From NCBI GenBank assembly GCA_022113835.1, contig JAILWY010000026.1:5104001-5168000 (forward strand): a stretch of DNA of 64,000 bases, written 5' to 3'. The position numbers and the translations under genes are program-made. Origin of the DNA: Atopsyche davidsoni. Its lineage: Eukaryota; Arthropoda; Insecta; Trichoptera; Hydrobiosidae. Positions 11,101-25,699 of the stretch are shown one piece after another. Numbering within the stretch: the stretch's first letter is position 1; each line of letters starts with the position of its first letter. A model generated the notes under the pieces. It was not told the DNA's origin and ran no database searches. It worked only from the letters and a program-made list of their open reading frames with translations.

Positions 11101-13369
11101 ACTCTTGAACAATTTTGTACATTACGCAACTCCAGTTTTTTGTTGTTTCAAAGTTAAAGGATATAAAAAAAGCTTAAAACAAAATACATTTTTAAATTAA
11201 ATTCTTCTCGGTTAACAATGCCGACTCATTTACATATAAATTTGCATTCTAAATTATTGGATCTTACGTCCCTCTCAGACGGTTAAATTTTAAATTTAAC
11301 AATCAAAATATTATTTTTTTAAATTTCGATCCGTTCTCGAAGGTTCTACTCTGGAATGAGAAACTCGAACTGGTAGGGAACTGGTTTTGATTGGTACGGA
11401 GCATTGTAGTTGATCGACAAACACGATCTAGTCCAAAGTCGCCGTTAATACCTCAGTCTTATTAATCGTTTGTTCTGATAACAAATCAGTTGAGTCTCTG
11501 ACAAGCCGTATAACTTGAACGGTCTATGATTTAATGGCGAATGTATTTGTGCACTGTCAACAACATCAGCGCCATAAACAAAAGCGACTGAAATAAAATA
11601 TTTTTATCGTGATCTACGAAGCACGAATCGAGCGGCTATTTAAATCATAGTTCTATGAAACTCGCCAAGTTATAATAAAATACACACTCCAAATAAATTA
11701 TACAGCAGCTATGCTTAGTCCAAATAAGCATGTTAAATCAAAGTCATGCTAGATTTTGAAAAGATATTTAAGCATTAATTTAATAACCATGGAGAATTCT
11801 GATACAATTGTGTGATGCACGGAAAAATTGAAGTTCGTTAGAGTTTTGATTATGCGACACAAATCGGTTCGATAGATTTTCAGATGGCGGCGAATTAAAA
11901 AAAAAACCAAAACACCGACTTGATATTTATCTTTATTTAAAGATTACCAAAACATCCTCGTTCTTGAAATGAATGCAATAAAACGTAACCAAAGATTTCC
12001 CACTTAACGTGAAAAAAGGAGTGTAGGAGTGTAGACGTCTTACTAATGAGTATTTATTCCACTCCCATCTAGAAATAAATCAAATGCGAATATTCTTTTA
12101 TTACTAGCGAAATAGTAATGGAATAAATATTTATTAGAAAGTCCATAATAGCATGATACAGCAATAGTAACATTTTTTTTTTTTTTGGTGTTGGATAAGG
12201 CAAACGCCTATTTAAGCAAATATTTACTAATATAAACAGATAGACTACAATTGAAAATAAGTATAATATATTAAAAGAATATATAGAAAAATTAAGTTGG
12301 ACGCCGCTCTCAAAAAAATACTGACCATTTCAGAACCATCAACGTTATATTAATTGGCGGTTAGACCCCTGAAGAACCACCTCAAGAAACAATAAATAAC
12401 TCACTTCTGCTTTTAAAACGCAAAAGGAACAACATGCAACAATAACCCAGGTAACAGAGTTTAGCAGGTGCTACATATATCTAATTATATAAGAGCGCAT
12501 TTTAACTCATGAAACAGTACCCACTGGTTTTTATGAAGTGTTAAAATTTGTCCTAGATAGACAGACGATTTTTTGTTTCTGGTTTTTAATTGGCCGTATA
12601 TCTTTGGTTACTAGCAACAACATGCTAATTAGAGCTATTGAGTTGTTATTTTTGCTTTACTGCCTGCACAATCCAAGTTATTTACAACGCCATATTTATA
12701 CGTTTGCCACGAATTCTAGATAATCACATCAATTACACAGCACATCGACTTGATTTACAAGGAACAATCGAAACACACCAATAGGAACCAATCGATTTCT
12801 TGCTCTAACTATTTCGATTATTGGAATCTAGTAAATCATGTTAGAATCACTGATTAAACACATTCATCTGTAAAAATACAAGGTTCTATTTGCTACAAAA
12901 AGTAATATGCTTTTCTAAAAGTTCAATGAATCTGATTAAAAAATGCAGTAATTTCTACATAAACATCGATTAGTAAACATTTGTTTTTATTCCATTAGTT
13001 TGTTTCATTTTTAGATCTTACAAAACAATTTAATTAAATAAAATAATTATAGAAATGATTATAAAATTGAATGGGTTGTTAACACAAAATATAGGCAAAA
13101 AATGATAAGAACGTCGTAAATTAAAACGTGCTAGCACAAGAATTGAATATTTATTTAAGTTATAAGATCAAAATTAAGTAGACAAGATATTTTTACGGAG
13201 ACATATAATTTTACCTGCAAATATTTGCCCAATTTATAAAGGCTTGATTTCAAGTCGGTACCAAGTAAATACAATATTTTACAAGTAGATTTGTCAAAGT
13301 CGCGAGTTTTCCAATGTGCAATTGATTCAAAACAAACGCTAATCCCACTCGCCATCAATTCCCAGCGGC

Positions 13370-13570
13370 GGCCTGTGGCATGGTGATTAAAGCATTTGCA
13401 GGGACGTGCGATATGTCGGGCGCAGGCTCCCGTAACGAAGTCATTATCACACGTGGAATTACCCGATCACGACCCAGCACAAGCATTTTAAAATGAACGG
13501 CCGCGTGCATTTGTGACGTTCAGAGTGGCAATATTGTCGGCTAAAATGCAAGCAAATAACCCCCGAGGGA
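13370..13570. promoter_or_regulatory. GC island, candidate regulatory
   Basis: Contains GTGATTAAAGC, a CACGTG at about 13450 and GTGACG. No coding evidence. Confidence 0.3.
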
Positions 13571-14274
13571 AATACAGCGTGGGTTTATACTGTGAATAAT
13601 ATTTTTTTTATATTAAAAAAAAACGTATTGAGCTTGTGTACAGTTTTTATTATTAATAACTTCTGAAGCCGATTGCTAATTTGTTTATGCACGTGTAAAT
13701 AACTACTAATATTACAATCGAGTTGTAGATAACGTATGTTGTAATGATTTGATATGGTGATATTTAAACTTTGATAACGAGGAGGCGTATATCTTATGTC
13801 TTTCATCGTGTTAAAACTGCATAATATCCACTAAATAATATTTTTAGTGAGACCTAGTGAATATTCAATAATCGTCAAATAAATATGTCTTTACTATGAA
13901 TCTGACATTTACTGTAGATGCAAGTGAAAGAGCATATTTTCGTTCAATCAAACAATAATTTATATTTTTGGTACATTATTATTAAGAATATAAACCCCAA
14001 TATTTAAAAAAAGAAAATTTTGTTTTAATATATGTATAAAGCTAAAACTGAAGAATAGCACTTTTCGTTTTTCTAAAAAAAATACTACATGGAAATTCGC
14101 ATAGGAAACAAGTGTACGTTTTTTTTTTTATATTTTACGTGCATATACATATATATTTTACATTTTTAAACTTGTTTTATGCATTTTGTTATTTCAATAA
14201 GCTCTTTGGTAAAAAAAAAAAAAAAAACGAATGATATTGGATTTGCCGATAAAAAAGAGACTGAAATGTTCAAT

Positions 14275-14490
14275 TTACGGCAACAAAAGCCGCACTCACG
14301 CTCCAGTGGAACTTTCGGCGTATCAAAAGTTGGCACCAGCTCGCGGTCGGTCCACACGCGTGGAGCAGACCGGTTCGATCGGCCGATCAATTAACGCAGC
14401 CATCCGCGCGCGTGCCCGAGATCACTGCGATAAGGCCCTGCGCCTAAACGCTGGGTGCATATCGCATGTACGGAGACAATCGCCATGATT
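14275..14490. promoter_or_regulatory. GC island with GATCGGCCGATC palindrome
   Basis: Perfect 12-bp palindrome at 14377-14388. Short frames on both strands are unrecognised. Confidence 0.25.
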
Positions 14491-17057
14491 CATACCATCG
14501 AGGCAAAATATATTATTTTTTTTACTACAAGCAGGAGAACTAAACTTTCGTAAAAATAATTTGAGGTAAATTACGTTAAAGATGTAAATGTCACTTCATT
14601 TTGATGCGGTATGATTAATGTTATATTCAAACTTACTCTACCCAGCATAGTTTTGTATTGTTTGTATGAGGATGATTCTGAGAACGAAGGACATTTTGAA
14701 TGAATGGCTTTAATGAAAAGCAGAAAATAGATACTCTCTAAATGTAACAACACAAACGGGATATAAACGAAGATGTTAAGCCAAAGATAGTATTTATATT
14801 AGTTAAAGGTAGTATACTGAAATAACTTCTGCACTAGCTAGCAAAACGAGCTGTGCATGACAACATAAATACGTTCAGTATTTCGTACATAGTTGAATAT
14901 GTGCAGATGTTGAGATAGTATTTATTCATTGTTTTCATCATCCTGAATATTAAAAAAGCGATAAAAAAGCGAATCCTTTACATACAGCACATAATTCTTT
15001 TTTTTAAATTCAATATTACTGTATGTGTTACTGTCAATGAATCGTGATCATGTTATTAACCCATAGTTTGGTAAGTAACCAAAAGACAGTATTAAAACAC
15101 ATACTAATAAAGATACCAAAGATTAGCACATTTTAAAACTCAATCTATTAAAACTTAGTGCATTGAGATACGCCCCAGCAGTTCCTGAATGAGCTGGAGC
15201 CTTCAACTAACAACTTATCCGAAGTAGCCAAAAACTCAAAAGGCAGCGGAAACATCAAATTTCACGAAAGCTCCCAGGCAAACTGGTAAAAGCACAGCGC
15301 TGAAAAATAAAATTGGAACAACATTCCTATTCGTATAATTTTTAGACTTCGAACCTTTTATAAAGTGATCAATGGTCTTTATTAAACTTATTGGAATTAA
15401 TTTATTTTTTAAATACATTTTCATGTTAAAAAATACCTCCATAAAATTTAACTTTTTTGTAGAGATAATTTTAAGAATAAGAAAAATCTCAATGTGGAAA
15501 ATCTCCCAGTTTTTTCATGCGAAAAGATAAGTTTTGAAACACCTGCTCATTCGAAATGATTTCCACATCTGTACAGAAGTTAGGCGTATTCTTGAGAGGC
15601 TCTTAATTCTGAAGACCCGTCCACTCGGGAGCAATTCTCTTTTGAACTACTTTCGAGTGGACACACCTACAATAATAATGAGATGTCGAGAAAATAACTC
15701 GTAAATAAACACACTCATAACTGTAGCTGTCTATACCTGCTGGGTTAGCACTCACTTCAGTGAACATCGGCACCGGAATAACCACGATCAGTTTAATGTA
15801 AACACGATAAAACCACATGAGTGTTTAATTAACATGACAACTTGTTTTATATTTACTTATTTAGTAACCAGAGAAAATATATATACTTTTAAAAAAAAAA
15901 TTATGTAGACAAGATGGAACATCTAAACCCGCAAATATAATGCATTGTGTCATGCTTGCGATAATCCAGGTTTTATGTTATTTAGTGTGTAGCTCTACTG
16001 ATACCCAAAACAACCGAATCGAATCGTAAAAAGTGAGATGTATAAATATTACTTCTTGCTGCGAACGCTCGATGAAAGCGAGAGGTGCTGGTGATGGGCG
16101 TAGTCGATTTATTTTGATTTGCTTTAATTCAAATGAGTTGAAAAAAAAATCGATTAATGGAAAACATCAAAATTAAGACCGAGACTTTCAGTTGAGCAAA
16201 ATGTTATATATTAATCATAGTCTTATTTACGTATGTACTGAAGTCTATTATACAATTTATATTAATTCATACAAAACCTTTCTTTTTTTTTCTCGATTGG
16301 TCTATTTCTTCTTTTCAGCTTTGATAAAATTGAAACATAATAATGTAATGAACACAAGTTAATATTTCTGAAATATGTTTACGTATAAAAATATTAACAA
16401 GAGATAGAAATAGTACGTAGTTTATACCGCAATATACAATATAAGTACCTATTAAAAAGACATCGGAAAAAAATATATTGAAGAAAACTCAGAGAGAAAA
16501 ACGATGAGAAGATGGAACGCTTTGATAGCTTTTCTTTTACGAATTGTACGATAGGTATTGTATTGGAAGAACAGAAAATGTTATAGGAACCATTAAAAAT
16601 GACTGAACTCTTTCGATTATTATTTTCGTATGGATTTTTATCCCAAATAAGGAAAGTAGTCTCATAAAACCCCATTCGATGTGGTTTTATTCCTCAGACT
16701 ATAATAAAATTTAATGCTTTATATAAATAATACATATTTTTAATGAATCTGCCTTAACCTTTTACAGGACAAGACATATGTTTGATACTACGGTAATGTT
16801 TATTTATTGATCATTGTAATCAAGAGCGATGTTCCATATTATACGGGAGTCTTTACACACCATATTAAATAAGTTAAAGCCTGTCAAAGGGGAATGGGGG
16901 GTTAGAAATTGACAAGCAGTCACGGTTGTGCCTTACTTATTGCGTCTCTTCGTATCATTAAAGCATTGTATAGCAATCGTTAAACGCCATCTTTATAAGT
17001 AAGAAAAATTGTGCTCAATAAAATGTTCTGCTTCATAATTGAGCCTCCGGGTAGTTA

Positions 17058-17282
17058 TCAATTATTCGACTGATCGGCGGGTGAGCTGCTGGAAGCGCAG
17101 GTGGTTCCGGTGCCTCTGAAAGACCTGCCAACTCTTCGCACCTTCCCAGGACTCGGTCGGCATGTCGAACTCAGGGAACGGTACATCCGCTCTCCACATA
17201 TACATCTCGACTTTTGGAGATCGCCCTCGAAAAAGGCAACGCCGGCAATAATTACGAACAATGTTTGCCAACAAGCCGGCAA
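17058..17282 (-). other. GC-rich island with unrecognised coding-like minus-strand frames
   Basis: From an ATG at 17282 the minus strand reads MPACWQTLFVIIAGVAFFEG, which looks like a secretory signal peptide. A second frame entering by about 17210 reads VEMYMWRADVPFPEFD and MPTESWEGAKSWQVFQRHRN up to a TAA at 17062, with codons strongly favouring G or C at the third position. The two halves are in different frames, so a short intron, a frameshift or chance is needed. The plus strand is also open (17101-17310). I do not recognise either product. It could be a small nested gene, a pseudogene or conserved non-coding DNA. Confidence 0.25.
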
Positions 17283-18029
17283 AAAACTAGAAATCTGCGC
17301 GGCTTCTTAATAGGGCAGAAGCATTAAGATTAAATGAACCCACTCTTATCGTAAATGGATACAATTTACAATAATGATTTTTCTCTTCCAATCAGTATTC
17401 AGTACGTTATGGAGAAAAAGTATCTGAAAGTTTTGTTAGTAAGATAATTTATTGTAGAAAGTTAACAAGTATTTTAACCCGTTTCATATAGGTAAACCCC
17501 AAAGCAGAATGGGGTACCGTTATTGCTAAATGTTTATAATGAAATGCAGTTAAAATATTTTGCTAGGGTGCTTTGCTATAAAATGTCCACGCGAACCGTA
17601 AAGGCGTCATTTTGTTTGATTCATTACAGAATTTTGGATACTTATTAAAGTAATTATCGATAAAACTGTACACAACTTGGAATTTTAACTACGTATTAAA
17701 TACTTTAATAATTATATATTAAAGAGACATCATTATAACAATGAGGATGTTCTCCATACTTTATATATTCGACCACTTAGCCCCTACATGAGGCAAACAA
17801 TTGATATTTTAATATCTTATACTATCCCAAAAGTTATGTTTAAATTGAGTTCATAACAGATTCACGAATTATTTATCATAATGCCATTCAGCGATACTGA
17901 AGCTCTACTTGATAATGATGATTTATAATATTGATTAGATATTTAAGTACGAATATACACAAGAAGAAAATCGTATTGCAATATTTCCAAACACATTGCA
18001 TCAAACTCAAATCGAGCAAAGAAACGAAT

Positions 18030-18330
18030 AGTGATTCATTTCAATCATGGACTAAAGCTACAGCCATGTTAGTGAGATATTTGCGATCAATCAACATCGA
18101 CGTGTGTCGCACTCGCGTGCTGGGTTGATAATGAACATATAACGTGACAAGGCAATCTCAGGGGCAGGTAGGAGGATATCCGACAGGTGCTTTCTCTCTG
18201 CTTTTAGGGAAACACTTAGCGAAATATGAACGGGCCGGAGCGCCGCGATTTGTAATGATAATTAAAACTTTAATTACGCTGTCAGATGTATAATGGATTA
18301 ACCGTGTTCCCGGTCGAACGTATGCGTGTG
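18030..18330. promoter_or_regulatory. GC island, candidate regulatory
   Basis: Contains ACAGGTGC (E-box), TAATTA, and ATGGATTAACC. No coding evidence. Confidence 0.25.
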
Positions 18331-18994
18331 AGTTTCAGAACTAAAGTTTTTTTAATAATATTATACGATAATATAACAGACATAGTTCCGATACTCTGTA
18401 AAAACTCATTAATCTTCATTTGGAGCAAATTTTATTAAAACTCATAGATTTTAAATTTTCAGCACATTTTTAGAAATTCATTTTATACTATTTATTACAG
18501 TTATAACTGTGATGCTTTTGAAAATAGCTCGCAATGACAAAAAAAAACAATCTTTAAATTATTTAAACGCCTACGAGTAAAAAATAATTAATACGTCGTA
18601 TTCAAGTATCGACAGTTGGATTTTTAAAACTAATATTGTGATGTATGTTCATTGCATAGGTATTTTATATATCAAATATGAACGGAGTTCTATGCATTTT
18701 TGTATGTATCAAAATGTTACTTGTAAAATATTTACTAACTATACAATTCATCATAAAAATAATAGCGTTCGTTACACGTACATGAGCGCAGTGGTGTTTT
18801 ATCGGATGATTAATTCTTGTTCTGCGAATTACGATTTATTTAAATCAATATACTGTTACAAGACACATGCGGACGGTATGCATAAACCTTTGTAACAAAT
18901 CACTTCCCAAATGAGCCCCGACGCAGAGGTTGAACTTTGACATTTCATTTATTACATTAACCGTCATTACGTGGCAATTTCATCAAATCAAGCA

Positions 18995-19440
18995 TCAATA
19001 CATCAAACAAACGAATCTCGCACAATCAACAAATCAAATGAAACAACACGCGGGGGTCAGACGCAAGGCAAACAGCCAATCACGGCTCGTCGCCGAATCC
19101 TAATGAAGAAGTCCGCGCTCAAAACGAATTAAAAAAAATAAAAAAAAAAAAAAGCAACACGAAACAAAAGAAGCGCATTTCCGATCGTCAATCTGTCACA
19201 AAGCAAATAGTTCGCTGCGAAAAAATCCGGAAACGGTGATAAATACCCTTAAAAGCCGCTCGCCGCCGGCCCCGCTGTTTAATTTAACTCTTTGGCCCGC
19301 TAAATATTACTGGTATTTATCACGCCGTGGTGATTTTCATCACCCCGGCAGACATTTTAGTTTATTCGACGGCCGCGCGAGCATTTGTTTTGCGCTTCTT
19401 TTGTTTCAGCTATTCCAAATATGCTGACGGTCGATTATTT
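18995..19440. promoter_or_regulatory. GC island, candidate regulatory
   Basis: Includes GGTGATTTTCATCACC at 19329-19344 (6-bp inverted arms), TATTTATCACGCC and a run of homeodomain-like AT cores in a GC-rich setting. A 14-A tract lies at about 19140-19154. Confidence 0.3.
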
Positions 19441-20639
19441 AATTCAGGGGTTGTTTTCAAAAATTTCTAGCTGCGGACAACGTGGACGCCGGGAATCGCT
19501 TACAACCTGAGTCTTCGGTTAATGGTTGAAACTCACATGAAACGGGACACCTTTTTTGTTGTTTTAAATTGTTTAATAGAAACGTTATTATGTATAAAGG
19601 CGACGGAGACCGAACATAAAGATAGGAAGAAATATTTTTATATAAGCTGTACGCTCGCCAGGGCAGTAATAATGTTTTATAAGTTATGATCGTTATGCTT
19701 CCTGGCACGCCAGGACGTGTATCATAATGCAAATTTGTGAAGTATGAATACTTGGAAATTATAAATTGCCTTGATTGGCCATGAGTTTTAGTTTAAATTG
19801 GCATCGTTTTAGAGCGTTACTCGACAACTTTGTAAATTAGCTGAATTAAAATTACATTTTATTAATAAAAATATCAACATCTCAAAACATTAAAATTTAA
19901 ATTGTTATCTCCTGAAAACCTTTCAATTTATTTTTGGCTGCTATCAGACTGCATTTCAAAACCGCCTTAACTTACAAACACGAAATAAATTTAATTTTTA
20001 TATTGAATTGGAGAATAAAATAGTAAAAAAATAGCCCTAAATTATTTATGGTTATATCAAATTATCTACAATGCTGGAAAACGAAATATTTGCCCAATCA
20101 TAATATTTTAGATTGTATAGGTTTCTTCAGCTTGCATAGAAAAAAGGGGTATTGAAGCAATCTGCATGACAATTACTTTCATTATTGGACCACATGAGTA
20201 GTTTTATATAAATACATATTTAATGACAATACACAGATATATTTTCAGCTACAGGTGCAGCTCTCTTGGGGGTCTCCAGTTTCGTTTCTACGTGCAAAGG
20301 ATAGATTATTCACATTGTCAGCAGCGGCAGGTCTGAACGAGCCTGACACATGACGACATTGATCGAGAGCATTAAAAATATACAAACAGCACAGGGATCA
20401 AAGATTCTTTTCCTTTCGTCGACGCGCGGAATTATGAACTATAATCAATTGTGGCATACAAACGATTCCGAATAGATAAAGTTGAATCATCTTCAGAGAA
20501 TTAAGTAGCGAGATGACACTGAGCAATTGTGACATTTTAATAGATGATCGAGACAAATGGATTTTTTTATCAAGACCATTCGTTTCCCGATCACTTCATT
20601 ACTCACAAAACCCAGAAAACAAAATCACTTAGGCGTAAA

Positions 20640-20900
20640 GAGCGCTCAAAACTCAGCATTGAGGCGGGCGTCCCCACAAAGGTAATGAGTAGTCAATAGT
20701 CCCGGGGACCACCGGGAGCCATTGTGTTGATTTCCTGCAGTTTAATGGACGAGAGCGCGGCACGTTCCAGATTAAGTAGCCGACCAGATCCCGGAGAAGC
20801 CTGCCCTCGGTCCTCTCGGACGCTCTGTGACAAATAATCTAATCAATTTGTATCCCCTGAAGATATTTCTCACCTGAACAGGTGGGAATTGAGGCTGTAG
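20640..20900. promoter_or_regulatory. GC island with inverted E-box pair
   Basis: CACCTGAACAGGTG at 20871-20884 is two facing CAGGTG boxes with a 2-bp gap, bound by Snail/ZEB or bHLH factors in other systems. TCTAATCAATTTG lies close by. Confidence 0.35.
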
Positions 20901-21329
20901 GGATTTACGTAACGAAAAATAATGGAATGGAATAAACTAATCACGGTTCAACTGTAAATAGCTTCAAAATTATTTAACAGTAAATATATAATTAATACGA
21001 AAGTTTACTCATTATTTCACCGAAAAGTAAAAGGCTAATAGAAATATAAAACTAAAGTTTTCGCCACATTACGATAAATTTTATTCTATGCTGTGGGAAG
21101 AATATAACAGTTTGATGCAAAAGTCGTTTTAAACTAACAACGTTCAAAGCTTCATACAAGTTTCAAAAACAATCAAATCAGTAATAACAATTATATACAA
21201 TGGCGTATTTCACGGAAATCAGCGCCTTCCCAGCAGCGGTTATAATTTAAAGGTATCCCCGAATTAAATGCGGAACAATTCGTTTAAAATATTACGACGC
21301 TAAATCACGGCATAATGAATAGCATAACT

Positions 21330-21540
21330 GCATCAAAACAAACAATTCGAGCCGGCGCCTCGCCCATAAATCCACGCGAGGGCGCCGGGGGAATGCCTCC
21401 CGACACCTGTCGCGGGGCCCCGAGGAATCCCGGTAATTCCCCGGGCGCCCCCCGCCAGGTACCTGACTACACTGAAGAAACCTGCTTGTACCCTGTTCCA
21501 ATATAAAAAAAGTCCTAATGGGTCTCCACGCGATGCGGGG
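21330..21540. promoter_or_regulatory. GC island, candidate regulatory
   Basis: Rel-like GGTAATTCCC at 21432-21441 (one mismatch to consensus). TGTGGGAA, an exact Su(H) site, lies 240 bp away at 21092-21099. Short frames unrecognised. Confidence 0.25.
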
Positions 21541-22584
21541 AGAACATTCATATTAATTTAGAAATAGATTTGTTATTTTACGGGCGTTTGAAACTTGTGC
21601 TTTGAATCATCAATCCACCGCTGAATACCGCTCCGTGATTTTGCTACGCCTGTCGATCTCTAAGCATGTTTTTTTTTACAGCAAAGCATCATACAACACC
21701 GCTGTATTTTCATTATTGGATACCACGATTCTGATACTGATATTGTTAATCAAAAGCATGCAAAATAGTTTATATTGTAGTTGAATGAAATAGACTGCAA
21801 AGGAAAAAATATGTTTTACGTCAAACAAAAAATAAGTTGATTTTCATTTTCATGTACATACTTAAAAATATAATATAAACAACAGAACGTCTACAATGTG
21901 TAATATATCTTACTTTGCACTCAGTAGGCATTGTACCTACTGAGATAAAATTATGAATTCGCTTTCTTTTTAATTAATTTTATATGAAATATAATAGAAA
22001 CTACAAAGCCGACATATTGAATAAAGATTAAGTCGAGATAAGTCATGAACTAAATAAATAACCAAAGTCATGTAACGAAATTTCTCTTTTCAATATACCG
22101 AATTAATTAACTCCCCGGTCAGTACAATAGCTCTCAATTATTTTGAACACGAACTCATTGTGGCGAACCTCAGGCCTCGCACCAACTCGAGGCGGGACCT
22201 CGTCCACGAACCCAGCGGGTGACCTTGGGACGGAGTCTCCCGGCAGACGATCATGTCGAGATGAGGAATTAAACAAAACGCCAGAGACGACAATGCGGAT
22301 CGTTAAAGATATTGAGATGTTTCAATTGAGGATGAGGCAGAAATTGATTTATTCATTGTGCTAATGTTATCCAATTGTAATTGTTTGTACTCAGCGGTAT
22401 CAAAATAGTTCGCAGTTTATTTCAATTTATGGTAAGCTTTATGAGCTCGTATTCACTGCAAAAAAATTATATTTTTAAATCTCAAATCTATAATCATATG
22501 AATAGTGCAAACATATTTATATTATTTATAAATATTGCAGATTGAGGATCATCTATTTTACGATTCTCGCCTAATACTCGAACA

Positions 22585-22902
22585 TTAAACCACCTTTACG
22601 AGACCATAAAGCCCTCCGACTCTAACCAGGAATGCAGCTCTCCGTCTTGCATTATCTGGACACGTGGAGAGTACCTGCACTCGTACACGGCGAGGAGGGA
22701 TCTCCAGCTCGGAGCAGCCTTGTTCTGTGTTCTGAAGTAGACAAGGATGCGAGTGAGAGGAGCACGCGAGCTGCAACAGTGTGAGGGCTGCTCTGAATTC
22801 CTGGCATGACGGAAACACAACATTCTGCACCAAGAATCTGGAGAACACGGTGTCTTCGGAATGGAGGCCTCTCAGGATACTCGATTTACCGAGACGTTTC
22901 AA
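22585..22902 (-). other. Open GC-rich island, unrecognised 105-residue frame
   Basis: A minus-strand frame of 105 residues (ATG at 22902) is open and moderately hydrophobic, but two other frames are also open and no family motif is seen. More likely conserved non-coding DNA than a gene. Confidence 0.15.
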
Positions 22903-24564
22903 AATTACTAATCAAAACTCGCAAAATTCAAAGCCATGTGGATAATTCTGGATTAAATATGATATTTGTCGAATTCTACTTATAATTATTAATATTTAAA
23001 ACCTTGATACCGAATGTAATAAATTACTAAGGTACGTTTCATGTGTCAGTGTATGCGTTCTTTTTCCTCGAATTTCTGTGTTGAAGAGCAAATATGCAAT
23101 AACTGCATTATAATTATTTGTTGAAATGATATATAACACGCATTGATGCTCAACTGCACAATCAGCATTTGTGTCAAATAACAAGTAATAACATAGTAAA
23201 GAAAACGTTGAATTCCTTAAAATAAGTTTTATGAGCTTGATCGAATATATTTTTATTTTCGGTCCACAATGACAGAAATAGAACTCTATTGAAGTAATCT
23301 ATACAATTACTGACGAACATTATTAACTAAAATTGGTTAAGTTGTGATTTAAATGTTGATTACTTGTAAGAGATAATTAGTAGTACTAATGACAGAGTTA
23401 AATACCCGCGAGTATCATCAGTGGGTACCGAGAATCCCTGAATAATACTAATTATGAATAGACAGTTTCCAACACGTAATTTGTACCAAGCAACAGATGC
23501 ATCCTATTCAAAGAAGCCGAGAACGAATTCACCACAGCTAATATCATTCAAATAGCTTGATATAATGAAACATCTGATGGATTATATGTCAGACTAGATA
23601 TTTTAGATATACGACCAGGTTACATAGATACGCTTTGTGGCTATATTGGTATATAATAAATATTGTCTTTGCTAGATACTGAATGCAGATACGAAAGCTG
23701 GAGTCATCGACAACCGGTATGGGCAGTGTTTCATGCAGAGATCAATAACGAGATCGATCAATGTCATCGATGCAATTGCCTATTAATAGGAAGTGAGTCA
23801 TAAATAAATACGATCAGATATTAATTGTGGTCATCTGTTTTACGAGAAATCATAAGTATACATTGATAACAATCGTTAAAATAGAAAATGCATTGTATCG
23901 AATAATATAATTAACTACGTGCGTGGAAAGATAAAATCTTATGGATGAAATGTACATCTATTAAAACCATGTTCGGTTTAAAATATATACACGTATTTAT
24001 TGATGAATAACAATAAAAATAACACAGTTTTTTGTTCAGTTTTAAGGTTGCTGCTTACATACATTCAATTTATTTTTATAAAATAATATTTTATTTATAT
24101 ACAATGAACTCCGTCAAAGGTAATTGTAATATAATAAGCTTTGTGTATTTAATCAGCGTATACTTACTATATATATAATTACTAAATTAGATAACGTGCC
24201 AAGAAATAAGCAAGTACCCAGGAAACATTAGACCTATAATTCCAAGATGAGTGAATTGTGTATTGAATTCCCTGTTTCCTTTGAATTACATATTTCGTGT
24301 ATAATATTCTCGCGTCTAGCATTACTGCGCATTTACATATTCCGCATGCAAATCGATTCGTCAAGAATCTGATATTAACGACAGCCTGTCAAACGTAACA
24401 CGACATCAAAACCGTTCCGAGATAGATTATATTTCAGAGAAGGATTCGCAACATTAGGAGTATACGTTCTACAAAAATAAACCGAATTCAATCATATACG
24501 TTGTTTTTTTTTTTTAAGGTTTAATATGGAGGTATAATTTCATTATAAAACAGGCAATTTAGAC

Positions 24565-25230
24565 GTTAGTGTAGCGTACAAAATCTGCATTCGAGCACAC
24601 GCAGGCCGTGCAGCGCTGAAGTTTCAGGTATCAGGAGGCTCGAGGCGGAGTGTCTCTTCAAGGCGTGCATATCAGATGAGTCTCTGCGTCTAGCACGGCC
24701 CGGGAGAAGGGGCGGCCACGCGCGAGACGGTGCCGGGTTCGCAATTTTTTTGCAATTTATACGCACACACTAATTTACTGCGGTTTTGCTTCGTAAATTA
24801 TGTTAAATTGATAAAATAATTATGCATTGCAAAAAGTAATTGTATTATTTTTTTTATAATTTTCAATTCTCAATATATTTGCGAGTGCTCACAAATGATC
24901 TGCAACTTATTTCTGTAGTCAATATTTTTTTTTGCGTTATTCAAGACAACAAGACTAAAACGGATGTTTACTTTACCCGAAGTGCATTATTAGCCGAGTC
25001 GATGATTTAAATAAAACTCGTATCACAATCAAATTTAATTACACTAATGCCCCCAATCAGGATGCTGCCCGAGTGCAGATTTTATGCAAATAACCGCAAG
25101 TAACGTAAAAGCCAAGAACGGTTTGGCCGCAGGGAGCTGCGCGGGGCCGGCCGGACTGCATTCACTGCACAAAATTGCATCAACCGCACTGCCTTAAGAC
25201 ATCCTGTAATGCCGGCGAATAAAACCACCA
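24565..25230. promoter_or_regulatory. Two GC islands
   Basis: 24565-24740 and 25030-25230, separated by AT-rich sequence. No coding or motif evidence beyond base composition. Confidence 0.2.
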
Positions 25231-25699
25231 AGAGAGCGACGAGAATAATTTGATTTAAACAGGACGTTCATAAAATACAAATTTTGAAAAATAATTATTT
25301 CTAATAAAATATATTTTTACGCCTATACTTTTTAGGATATGATATGCAAATAATTGAGTTCTAACCTTTGAATCACTATTAAATACACATTATGATTGTT
25401 TTTTTTTTCAACCAATCATTCGAATAATCGATTCAAACCCAATCATCACCTTTTCGTTCAATTCGTCGCGATTATTATAGAATGAATTGCTCAAAATATA
25501 GAATTAATCGACTGCCAAAATTAATCAATTGTGTACAAACATTTTTTTGAAATTGCAGCTCAATACTATTTACTATTCTCGCATAATAAATAACTGAGCG
25601 ACTAGAAAATTCCTTTACGTAAAGACAAGCTTTCACCTTATGTTATTCTGTATATATATTTAGTATTCTCATCTTTTCTCGATATGTTGGCAAGGCCTA

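Noticed and set aside
15619..15661. 9-bp inverted repeat GTCCACTCG...CGAGTGGAC
   Set aside because: Short arms, no target duplication and no second copy seen; not enough to call an element.
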